Notes under the pieces: generated by a model
What the model was told of the DNA's origin: nothing
Databases searched by the model: none
Seen by the model: only the letters and a program-made list of their open reading frames with translations
Assembly (NCBI RefSeq): GCF_019991125.1
Contig: NZ_JAGENB010000012.1
Span: 1 to 64,000 of the forward strand
Direction: 5' to 3'
Source of the DNA: Phyllobacterium calauticae
GTDB lineage: Bacteria > Pseudomonadota > Alphaproteobacteria > Rhizobiales > Rhizobiaceae
Length of the DNA stretch: 64,000 bases
Made by a program: the position numbers and the translations under genes
Shown: in pieces, positions 46,765 to 54,482 of the stretch
Numbering within the stretch: the stretch's first letter is position 1
How the letters are laid out: the number at the start of each line of letters is the position of its first letter

Positions 46765-47952
46765 CTAAGCGACTCGTCGGGCGGAGTCCGATGCGCGCCT
46801 GCCCGTCTCGGTCATCTTGTGATCCACGCCGTTTTCGGTCAGGAAGACATTCATCTCGCCATAGGTCTCGAACCAGGCGCGATTGTACTTGTCGAAGAGC
46901 GATTGATCCCAATAATCCTCCAGCCTGAAAGGCTTGCCGCCAAAGACATCATAACTCGGGATCTTGTAGGTTTCGGCGAATTCGGCCGTGCGGCTGTCAT
47001 AGGTGAAATAGATCGACGGCACGCCGTTGGCCAGCGCCATGAGATTGCCGTGCAGGCGGTAGCCGAGAACCAGCTGATGCGCGCGAACAAGCGTTTCATA
47101 GTCCGCAACCACATCGGAATAATACATGCGCTCGCGGTAGAGCTTTTCCATCGCATCGTCGAAATACCAGTCCGCAACCCAGCGGTTCGCCTTCAGCGCG
47201 GCGATGGCGTCTTCCTTCTGCTCGTCGGTACCGAAGACCATCTTCTTTTCTTCCACTTCGCCCTGCGCCATCAGGGTGATGTCGAAGCGGTTCGCCATCG
47301 CCTTGATAAGGTCGCGGTGCAGGGTCAGATAGCGCTGAATATCCTGCGCATAGGTTGGCGAGACTTCGCGCCGGACCGTCACACCCACCTTTTCCACCGT
47401 GTCGAGCTCAGGCAATTTGATGCGCAGATGCTGGTTGTTGCGCCGGAACGCCGTGGGGCAGCCGATGACGCGGACATTCTTGATGCCGATGTCGTTGAGA
47501 ACCTGGGCGGAATAGGCGCCGCGCACACCGACGGAAGTGGTCGAATCGGCAATGAGGCGCCAAACCGCCTTGGACTCCTCCGACAGTTCCAGCTGCCCCT
47601 TGACCGGCGCCTGCGCGCCGACGCCGAAGGCAATGACGGGCAGCCCCAGGCGCTTGAGAACCGGGATGGTGTCGCGCCAGTTCATCTCCCTGTTGATGTA
47701 GTTGGACCCGCGCAGGATGACATAGTCATACTCCTCGCGCAGCTGGTCGATCTTCTCCATCGGCGGCCCGGCAATGGGAAGTTCCGCGACCTTCTCGTAG
47801 TTCATGAGCTTCAGGGATGATTCAAAGACGAAGGCATCACCGATATTGTGGTAGTGGTCGATGCTGCGCTGAATGTCGCTGTGCTGGTACCAGCGGACAT
47901 TGTCGTGATCGTAAACTTCTCCGGCGGGGATCATTACGAGGACGCGTGCCAT
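46765..47952 (-). CDS. Polysaccharide pyruvyl transferase family protein
   Basis: A 395-residue protein of the polysaccharide pyruvyl transferase family, with the hallmark LGYRLHGNLMALANGVPSI near residues 290-310 and a Rossmann-like N-terminus (VILRGSNYIN, GVGAQAP). Members transfer pyruvate from PEP to sugar hydroxyls as ketals, or act as glycosyl-like transferases. Galactoglucan of Sinorhizobium carries pyruvylated galactose, which fits galE next door. ATG 47952. Confidence 0.8.
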   Translation of the reverse strand: MARVLVMIPAGEVYDHDNVRWYQHSDIQRSIDHYHNIGDAFVFESSLKLMNYEKVAELPIAGPPMEKIDQLREEYDYVILRGSNYINREMNWRDTIPVLKRLGLPVIAFGVGAQAPVKGQLELSEESKAVWRLIADSTTSVGVRGAYSAQVLNDIGIKNVRVIGCPTAFRRNNQHLRIKLPELDTVEKVGVTVRREVSPTYAQDIQRYLTLHRDLIKAMANRFDITLMAQGEVEEKKMVFGTDEQKEDAIAALKANRWVADWYFDDAMEKLYRERMYYSDVVADYETLVRAHQLVLGYRLHGNLMALANGVPSIYFTYDSRTAEFAETYKIPSYDVFGGKPFRLEDYWDQSLFDKYNRAWFETYGEMNVFLTENGVDHKMTETGRRASDSARRVA

Positions 47953-47990
47953 GAGGTATTCCTTCTTTTGGCGATGAAAGCTGGATAGCC

Positions 47991-49319
47991 TCAGCTTGCT
48001 TGGGAAAGAACAACGTCAGTTCTTGCAGCGATCGTGAGTGGCTGCTGCCGGCTAGATTTAAGCAATTCACCATAGAGAGCAAGGTGTTCCTGAGCACAGT
48101 CGATATAGTTCACGGGTTTCCGGATGGTCTGATGCAAACGGTCCCAGATCGAGGCGTCGCTGAGTACTTCGGTGAAACGGTCAGCCAGGTCTTCGGCACT
48201 GCGCACACGGAAGTGCAGACCATCCAGCCCGTCCCGGACTTTTTCGGCCATACCGCCAATATTGGAGCAGATCACCGGGCGGCGATGGTGCAGGGCCTCC
48301 TGGATCACAATCGGCGAGTTCTCCCACCAGATCGACGGCATCACCACCCAATCGACGGGCTGCATGAGACGCGGCATTTCCGCATTCTGGTAGGCGCCGT
48401 AAAAGCGCACGCGCGACCCGGCTTCCTCGATCAGTTTTCGCATGCGATCCTGAAAGTCGCGCGGCTGCTTCTCCAGATTGCCGCCAAAGATCATCAGGCG
48501 CGAATCCTCGCCCCAGGTTTCCTCGGGCACACGCGACACCGCATCGATCAGGACGTCGATGCCCTTGAACGGCGTTATCTGCCCGAAATAGGCGAAGCGG
48601 TTGCGCCGCGGCCTTGGGCCCGCCAGCTCGCGCGGCGGTGTCACGCTGTCGATGGCGATACCATTCTCGATCACCCTCAGCTTGGCGGGATCAAGTCCCC
48701 ACTCCTTGTATCTTCCAGCCAGGAATTCGCTGGGTGAAACAAAGGCATCGGCAAGCTCGAGCATGCCGCGGATGAAGCGTTCCCGCTTGAGAAAGCGGGC
48801 AGGAGGAACATCGGGAAAGCAGGCGTGGCAATCGATGGGCGAAGCCTCGTTGCACAGCTTTGCCGAGCTTGCCTTCACCATCTGCCCGTCATTGTTGCAG
48901 ATCGACAGATATTCGTGAAAGGTCAGCAGAATGACCGCATCGGGCAGCGCCTCGCGGATGGCATAGAGCGTTTCCAGCCCGAGGCCGAGCACATGGTGGA
49001 AATGCACGACCTGCGGATTGAGATCGCGGACAAAGCGCAGGAGATCGCGGCGGATTTCATCGGTGTTCTTGTTTGACAGATAGAAGTGGTCGTATTCATC
49101 GGCATGGAACAGGATTTCATCGCTGCTGCGCCGCATGCTCATCAGCGCGGTGGTGCCATGCCGCGGAATGGGATGTCCGGCCCGCGCCAGATAGACGGAC
49201 TGGACACCGGGCAGGCTGTTGAGCCCCTTGTGCAGATTGTAGGAGGCAATTTCGCCGCCTCCCAGGGAAATGCTGGGATGGGCATGGGAAATCACCAGAA
49301 CCCGAAGCCGTTCGGTCAT
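47991..49319 (-). CDS. Glycosyltransferase family 4 (GT-B)
   Basis: A 442-residue retaining glycosyltransferase of the GT4 type. N-terminal GGGEIASYNLHKGL and C-terminal FAYFGQITPFKGIDVLIDA with the EX7E motif (ENSPIVIQE, about residues 332-340). I start at ATG 49319 with GGAGG, overlapping the stop of the 747-residue gene. Closely similar in motifs to the GT4 at 52381-53640 (both have PSIWWEN, SNIGGMAE), so probable paralogues. Likely acts at the inner membrane. Confidence 0.88.
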   Translation of the reverse strand: MTERLRVLVISHAHPSISLGGGEIASYNLHKGLNSLPGVQSVYLARAGHPIPRHGTTALMSMRRSSDEILFHADEYDHFYLSNKNTDEIRRDLLRFVRDLNPQVVHFHHVLGLGLETLYAIREALPDAVILLTFHEYLSICNNDGQMVKASSAKLCNEASPIDCHACFPDVPPARFLKRERFIRGMLELADAFVSPSEFLAGRYKEWGLDPAKLRVIENGIAIDSVTPPRELAGPRPRRNRFAYFGQITPFKGIDVLIDAVSRVPEETWGEDSRLMIFGGNLEKQPRDFQDRMRKLIEEAGSRVRFYGAYQNAEMPRLMQPVDWVVMPSIWWENSPIVIQEALHHRRPVICSNIGGMAEKVRDGLDGLHFRVRSAEDLADRFTEVLSDASIWDRLHQTIRKPVNYIDCAQEHLALYGELLKSSRQQPLTIAARTDVVLSQAS

Positions 49320-51559
49320 GCTGTTTCCTCCGCAGACACACTGCGCTTGTTGGAAAGATTGTTGGCCCAGCGCGCGTCGAAAACCTGCCGGTCGATGCGT
49401 TCGATCAGGGCAATGGTCGAGGCCTTGTCGGACACGGATATGTCGTCGGACCCGAGCATCTGCGCCGATGGCAGCCAATAGGATTTCAGACCGGCCTGCT
49501 TGAGCTTGAGGCCAAGGTCGAGACCCTTTTCATGCGTGCCAAGATATCCGCGGGTAAAACCATTGACGGAGAACAAGGCGTTTCGCGGCAGGACACAGCA
49601 CTCGAATGTCGCCGTTGCCACTTCCGTTGTTCCCATCCCCGCCACGGCATCGATGGGATAGCCGGCATAACGGCTGATCAGGGCGCGGTCGGATTGCGCA
49701 CCCGCCACCCATGTTCCGGCCCAGCGAATGGAATCATCCTCATAGGCGAGGGTCGGCGACAGCACGCATTCCTTGCGGGCATCATAGGCCGCAAGCAGTT
49801 TCCGGAACCATCCGGTGCTGCGCGGCAGGAGTGAGGCGGCAAGAAAGACCACGCTTTCGGTGGAAACCGCCCGCGCGCCGACTTCCAGCGCATCATACAG
49901 ATCCTCGGATCCGCTGGCGGAGACAAGGCGGACGCGCAGCCCGTAGAAATCCGCCAGCCTGCGCAGTTGCACGCCGATGCGGTCGATAATGTCCGTGGCA
50001 GCTGCAACGACTATCGGCGCCTCGCGCGTCTCCGGATCAAGCGCCAGCAGGGCGAGAAGCGGACCGATCTCCTCGACGCGCTCATCGACACCGATGATCA
50101 GTGCGGGTCCGGCAGCTTTTTCAAACGCGCCGAGATCGACGACGCCGAAAACCTCGGGCGCAGGCCGGCTGACGCCGCGCAGCAGCGGGACAAGCTGCTG
50201 GTCGACGATGTGGCGCAGCGCCCAGGCATTCGGATCGATGGCGCGAATCTGGCGAACGACCGCGTCGCGCGATGTGATCCGGGTTGGCGTCAAGGGCATG
50301 AAGGCTCGCCGGGAATCGCTGAGTTCCAGCTCGATGTAGAAGGGAGCCGTGCTGTCGCCCGTAAGCTCCGGGGCAAAGGCGACGAAACCGTGCGCATGGC
50401 GGTTGGGGTCCAGTCCGGCATTGAACGGCGGCTGGTTGTCGAACTCCCGCGTCACATCCGCCCGGTCCACCCGGGTCCAGTTGCCATCCAGCTGGATTTC
50501 ACCGCGGTGGCGGCGCAACTTCACGCCCTGGACGTGATTGTCGGGGTCGAGCAGCCAGCCGGAGACAAGCAGGCCGCTGCCTTCGACGCGAAACACATTG
50601 TCGATGCCCATGCGCACCGGAAAGGGCAGGCTGGATATCGTTTCCGTGCCGTCGAAGCGGTTGGCGGCCGAGCGCAGGCGGAGCAGAATCTCCGTCGAAC
50701 TGCGCATGTTCGGCAGAATGGCGCGGACGTGGTTGGGGGTTTCCCGCGACCCGGCAAGCAGGCGGCGATCATAAACCTCGATAAACCGCCAGCCGCGCCG
50801 ACCGCGAAACAACAGGCGCTCGATATCATTGGGCGAGATGGGTTCGCTCGCCAGCAGCAGCCCGGCAAAACCGGATGCCTGCTCGCTCACATCGGGGCGC
50901 GCGAAAACGCCGATGGCGCATTCGGCGAGGGATGGCGTACGGCCGCTGATCAACAGCCGCGTGACGGAGGGGGTCAGGTCCTGTGCCCAGCCCTGCACGA
51001 AAATCTCGCCCTCGTCGCTGCCGCCGATCAGCTCGATAACGCCATCGGAGCGGGCGCCGGCCTGCAGCAGAATGGTGATGGCCGATAGTTTCTTGCGGCT
51101 GATGGGGCCGGAAATCAGCGCTTCAACAAGCCCGTCGATCGCACCGGGCAAATTCGGTCCGGCAAGATCGGCGATCATGGCCGCAAGATCGCCGATGGCA
51201 GCGGCACGGGCGGCAAACGAATAGCGGGATACCTTTGCCTTGTGCTGGAACATGATGGTCTTCAGCTGCGCGCGGCGCAGCACGTTTGTCGGCACGATTG
51301 CGACAAATCCGTGCGTGCCGGCCGGCGACGGGGCTTTCAGCGGCCAGTTGATGAAGGTCGCTTTGACACTCATGGCGGGATCGCCGTTGAGAAAGACCGT
51401 GAGCTGTTCGGGCGTATTGCCGCCGATGCCCATGATGAGCACCAGCGTATCCTCGACCGGGCAACCGACGACCATTTCGCCTTCCATGACAATGGAATTG
51501 CGCTCCGGCGCTTTGCCGCCCGCCGGGACAGGCAGAAGTTTTTTGTCGTCGCGAGTCAT
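49316..51559 (-). CDS. 747-residue protein with a degenerate GT2-like domain and GWxxD modules
   Basis: Not a recognised named protein. From about residue 480 it parallels the GT2 domain of the 754-residue glycosyltransferase in the same cluster: STGWFRKLL against ANGWLQAL, YEDDSIRWAG against FEDGSLQHAG, VNGFTRGYLG against VGGFTEDYIIG. The DxD position reads AAS instead of NSD, and the acidic DYEDSDL reads THEKGLDL. The catalytic residues thus appear lost. Two GWxxD motifs are present (Trp191, Trp335). ATG 51559. It may be a scaffold or regulatory partner rather than an enzyme. Confidence 0.7.
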   Translation of the reverse strand: MTRDDKKLLPVPAGGKAPERNSIVMEGEMVVGCPVEDTLVLIMGIGGNTPEQLTVFLNGDPAMSVKATFINWPLKAPSPAGTHGFVAIVPTNVLRRAQLKTIMFQHKAKVSRYSFAARAAAIGDLAAMIADLAGPNLPGAIDGLVEALISGPISRKKLSAITILLQAGARSDGVIELIGGSDEGEIFVQGWAQDLTPSVTRLLISGRTPSLAECAIGVFARPDVSEQASGFAGLLLASEPISPNDIERLLFRGRRGWRFIEVYDRRLLAGSRETPNHVRAILPNMRSSTEILLRLRSAANRFDGTETISSLPFPVRMGIDNVFRVEGSGLLVSGWLLDPDNHVQGVKLRRHRGEIQLDGNWTRVDRADVTREFDNQPPFNAGLDPNRHAHGFVAFAPELTGDSTAPFYIELELSDSRRAFMPLTPTRITSRDAVVRQIRAIDPNAWALRHIVDQQLVPLLRGVSRPAPEVFGVVDLGAFEKAAGPALIIGVDERVEEIGPLLALLALDPETREAPIVVAAATDIIDRIGVQLRRLADFYGLRVRLVSASGSEDLYDALEVGARAVSTESVVFLAASLLPRSTGWFRKLLAAYDARKECVLSPTLAYEDDSIRWAGTWVAGAQSDRALISRYAGYPIDAVAGMGTTEVATATFECCVLPRNALFSVNGFTRGYLGTHEKGLDLGLKLKQAGLKSYWLPSAQMLGSDDISVSDKASTIALIERIDRQVFDARWANNLSNKRSVSAEETA

Positions 51560-51570
51560 CTATGCCACCC

Positions 51571-52359
51571 TCAACGGAGAACCCCGACGGTCATGAGCGC
51601 GCCCGCGGCAAACCCCACCAAAACAAACAACAGCAGAAACAGCGGTCTGGCATCGCCGCCGGCGCGCTTGTGCAAAAGCTCCAGGCGCTTCTCCAGCCCT
51701 GCCACGACACCGTCCATCCGCATCAGATGCACGTCGAGTTCCGTCATGCGCTGATTGAGGTCACCGCGCAGCCCTTCGATCGCGCTGCTGACCTCGCCAA
51801 GATCGCCCGGCGTTGCCCCGCCTGTGCCGTCGATGGTAGCGGCGGGCCGCTGCAGCGAACGCTGGCTGACCTGCAGCTGCCGCTGGGCTGCCATCAGCAT
51901 GTCGAGCTTGTCGAGAATGCGGGTCATCGGTGCGGCGATCAGCGCTTCGGCCGCCTGCTCATCCGGCTTCGGCACGCGCAGGGGCTGCTCGACGCCTGCG
52001 CCGCTGATGGCGATAACGACCAGTTCACCGGCGCGCGCCGATGCAAACTGCGGCAGCATCACGTCAAAGGCATGAATACCATCGCCGACGCCGTTGCGCT
52101 TCAGGTCAGGACGTTCCTTGTCGGCCACCGCCTCGGCAATCGGCTTGCCATCCAGCAGGACGCGAATGATCAACCGTGCGCCCGGCGCCTGCGGATCGAA
52201 AGCCCAGCCATACAGCCGGCCAGCATCGACGGCATCCACGCGGCCCTTCAGGGGCTCGCCGCGCACCGGCTCGGTCTTAGCGGGTCTTGCGTTATCCTGT
52301 TCGGGGATGGCGGTCGGCTTCACGGAGGCCTGCGTCGGTACTTTGGTCACTATGGACAT
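51571..52359 (-). CDS. Tail-anchored coiled-coil protein with a GWAFDP module
   Basis: A 262-residue protein of unknown function. Residues about 38-130 form a domain with LYGWAFDP (Trp52), like the modules in two large neighbours. Residues about 145-235 are rich in Leu/Gln heptads (DMLMAAQRQLQVSQRSLQ; QRMTELDVHLMRMD), probably coiled coil. A C-terminal membrane helix (LFLLLFVLVGFAAGALMTVG) anchors it. ATG 52359. It lies between a GT4 gene and the 747-residue gene, so an assembly role at the membrane is a guess. Confidence 0.7.
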   Translation of the reverse strand: MSIVTKVPTQASVKPTAIPEQDNARPAKTEPVRGEPLKGRVDAVDAGRLYGWAFDPQAPGARLIIRVLLDGKPIAEAVADKERPDLKRNGVGDGIHAFDVMLPQFASARAGELVVIAISGAGVEQPLRVPKPDEQAAEALIAAPMTRILDKLDMLMAAQRQLQVSQRSLQRPAATIDGTGGATPGDLGEVSSAIEGLRGDLNQRMTELDVHLMRMDGVVAGLEKRLELLHKRAGGDARPLFLLLFVLVGFAAGALMTVGVLR

Positions 52360-52380
52360 GGGAGAGTCCTTTCTGATTGA

Positions 52381-53640
52381 TCAGGCAGCCTCGACACGTT
52401 CGGGCCGCAGCGTCTCGATCAGATCAAGATACCGTCCGGCTGTCGTGTCGATGGTATCGGGGTGGCGTGCCCCAAGGGAAAGATGCGCACGCAGATCGGC
52501 ATCTTCGGCGATACGCCGCATGGCAGCTGCCAGTGCCAGCGGATCGTTCGGGGGGACGGTCAGGCCATTGACGCCGTTCTCGATCATTTCGGCCATACCG
52601 CCAATATTGCTGGTGACGACGGGGCAATCCTGGCCTTGCGCCTCCTGAATCACCAGCGGCGCATTCTCCCACCAGATTGACGGCATGATCGCGCAATCGA
52701 CTGCCGCAATGAGATTGCCGATATCCTCACGCCGATAGGCACCGCGCCTCTGCACGAAGGGCGCGGTTTCGGCAAAGAGCCTGTCGATATCGGCGACAAA
52801 GGTTTCACTCTGGAATGGCGCCGCACCGTGGACACGCAGCTCGAAATCAAAGCCTTCCGCGATGAGCTGCTTGGCCGCCTCCAGAAGGACAGTCGTGCCC
52901 TTCCATGGATTGAGATTGCCGAAATAGCCGAAGACAGGCTTGCTGCGGGCCGGCATGTCAGGCTTTGCCGCCAGCGCCCGCGCGGGTTGCCCGTTGGGGA
53001 TCACATGGATCAGTTCTGCGGCAATTCCCCAGTCCACATAACGCTGCTTGAGAAATTCACTCGGGGAGACGAAGGCATCGACCACGCTCAGAAGCGATTT
53101 GAGATGACGCTCGCGCAGGACGAACTTGTCGAGTGCGATGTCCTTGAAACAGCTGTGGCAGCGGTCCGGGCTGGCGCCGTAGCAGAGTTCCTTGCCGCCT
53201 GTACGCACCATCAGGCCATCGTGATGGCAGATGGGGTAATAATCGTGCAGCGTCAGGACGATGCGGCATTCCGGCAATGTCTGGCGCACGATATGCGGGA
53301 ATTCCGCGCCCAGCAGCAGCAGGTGATGCAGGTGGACGACATCCGGCCTGAAATCCCGCAGCAGTTCGACAATGTCGGGGACAATGCCGTAGAGGTCGAC
53401 CTGACTCATGAAGAACCGGTCGAAATGGCCGGACCACAGCAGGATTTCATCGCCTTTGTCGCCGATGCTCTGAAAGCTCGTACCGGGTCTGGCTTCCCGG
53501 TGAATGTGATTGGTCGCACCGAGAAACAGCGCTTCACATCCCGCCCGCTGATAGGCACGGAAAAGATCGTGCGCGAAGATTTCCGTGCCGCCGGGATGCA
53601 GGGACGGATGATTGTGGGCCGCAACGAGAACACGGGCCAT
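52381..53640 (-). CDS. Glycosyltransferase family 4 (GT-B)
   Basis: A 419-residue GT4-type glycosyltransferase: N-terminal HPGGTEIFAHDLFRAY, C-terminal GYFGNLNPWKGTTVLLEA and EX7E (ENAPLVIQE). The true start is ATG 53640, overlapping the methyltransferase stop as TAATG; the longer frame runs into that gene. Paralogue of the GT4 at 47991-49319. Confidence 0.88.
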   Translation of the reverse strand: MARVLVAAHNHPSLHPGGTEIFAHDLFRAYQRAGCEALFLGATNHIHREARPGTSFQSIGDKGDEILLWSGHFDRFFMSQVDLYGIVPDIVELLRDFRPDVVHLHHLLLLGAEFPHIVRQTLPECRIVLTLHDYYPICHHDGLMVRTGGKELCYGASPDRCHSCFKDIALDKFVLRERHLKSLLSVVDAFVSPSEFLKQRYVDWGIAAELIHVIPNGQPARALAAKPDMPARSKPVFGYFGNLNPWKGTTVLLEAAKQLIAEGFDFELRVHGAAPFQSETFVADIDRLFAETAPFVQRRGAYRREDIGNLIAAVDCAIMPSIWWENAPLVIQEAQGQDCPVVTSNIGGMAEMIENGVNGLTVPPNDPLALAAAMRRIAEDADLRAHLSLGARHPDTIDTTAGRYLDLIETLRPERVEAA

Positions 53641-54482
53641 TATCTGTCGCCTCCGGGACCGGCAATGAAGACATCCTGATAGTGGTCGGCGGGAACACCG
53701 CGCCAGTGCCCGAGCGACGTGCTGAAAACCTGCAGCCCGGCCCGCGTCAGGGCGCGATCCAGAAACCCGTCGTCGAAGCCGACGGCGGCAAGGGGCGGCA
53801 GTTCGGGTACGAACCAGCACGGCCCCTCGTCATAACGCTGGAAACCCAGGCGCCTGTCGCGCTTGCCCAGCGGATTGTCGGCAGCCGTCTTGTCGATGAC
53901 GAACGCCGTCATGAACAAACGCCCGCCCGGCGCAAGCACCCGCGCCACTTCCCTCAGGTAGACGCTGACTTCCTCATCGGGAAGATGGGTGACGACCGAG
54001 GTCATGATGACGAAATCGAACTGCTTGTCCTCGAAGGGCAAACGGAGCATGAGGCCGTCGATCGCTCCCTTCGGATTGTACAGGGAGTGGGCGATATCCA
54101 TGTAGCGGAATTCGAAATTCGGATAGACCGGGGTGATCTTCTGCTGGCACCAGTTGATGCCGCCGGACACCGGATCGATGCCGCAATAGCTGCCCTTGGC
54201 CGGATCGATATATTGCGTGAGCGGCACCGCCATGCGGCCGATGCCGCTGCCGATATCAAGCACGCGGCTGTCCGGCCGCAGTCCGCCCTTGCGGATGAAA
54301 TGGCCGAGAAACTCCGAACCAACCGCCTGAAAATTGCCGTCGCCGACAAACACGCTGTCCGGATCGGGGCAGGGCAGGAACCGGTTGCGCATGACGGATT
54401 CCATCAGCCAGTCGACATACTCATCGTTCACGGGGCTTATCTGCTCGGCCTGGGTTTTCTTGAGTGCAACAACGTCGGTCAA
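53640..54482 (-). CDS. SAM-dependent methyltransferase
   Basis: A 280-residue class I methyltransferase with the SAM-binding motif VLDIGSGIGRMAVPL (about residues 73-87), then LRLPFEDKQFDFVIMTSVVTHL and VLAPGGRLFMT. The start is TTG 54482, within TTGA overlapping the upstream stop and preceded by AAAGGAG at good distance, so the unusual codon is accepted. Probably modifies a sugar of the polysaccharide or a lipid-linked intermediate. Confidence 0.83.
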   Translation of the reverse strand: MTDVVALKKTQAEQISPVNDEYVDWLMESVMRNRFLPCPDPDSVFVGDGNFQAVGSEFLGHFIRKGGLRPDSRVLDIGSGIGRMAVPLTQYIDPAKGSYCGIDPVSGGINWCQQKITPVYPNFEFRYMDIAHSLYNPKGAIDGLMLRLPFEDKQFDFVIMTSVVTHLPDEEVSVYLREVARVLAPGGRLFMTAFVIDKTAADNPLGKRDRRLGFQRYDEGPCWFVPELPPLAAVGFDDGFLDRALTRAGLQVFSTSLGHWRGVPADHYQDVFIAGPGGDR

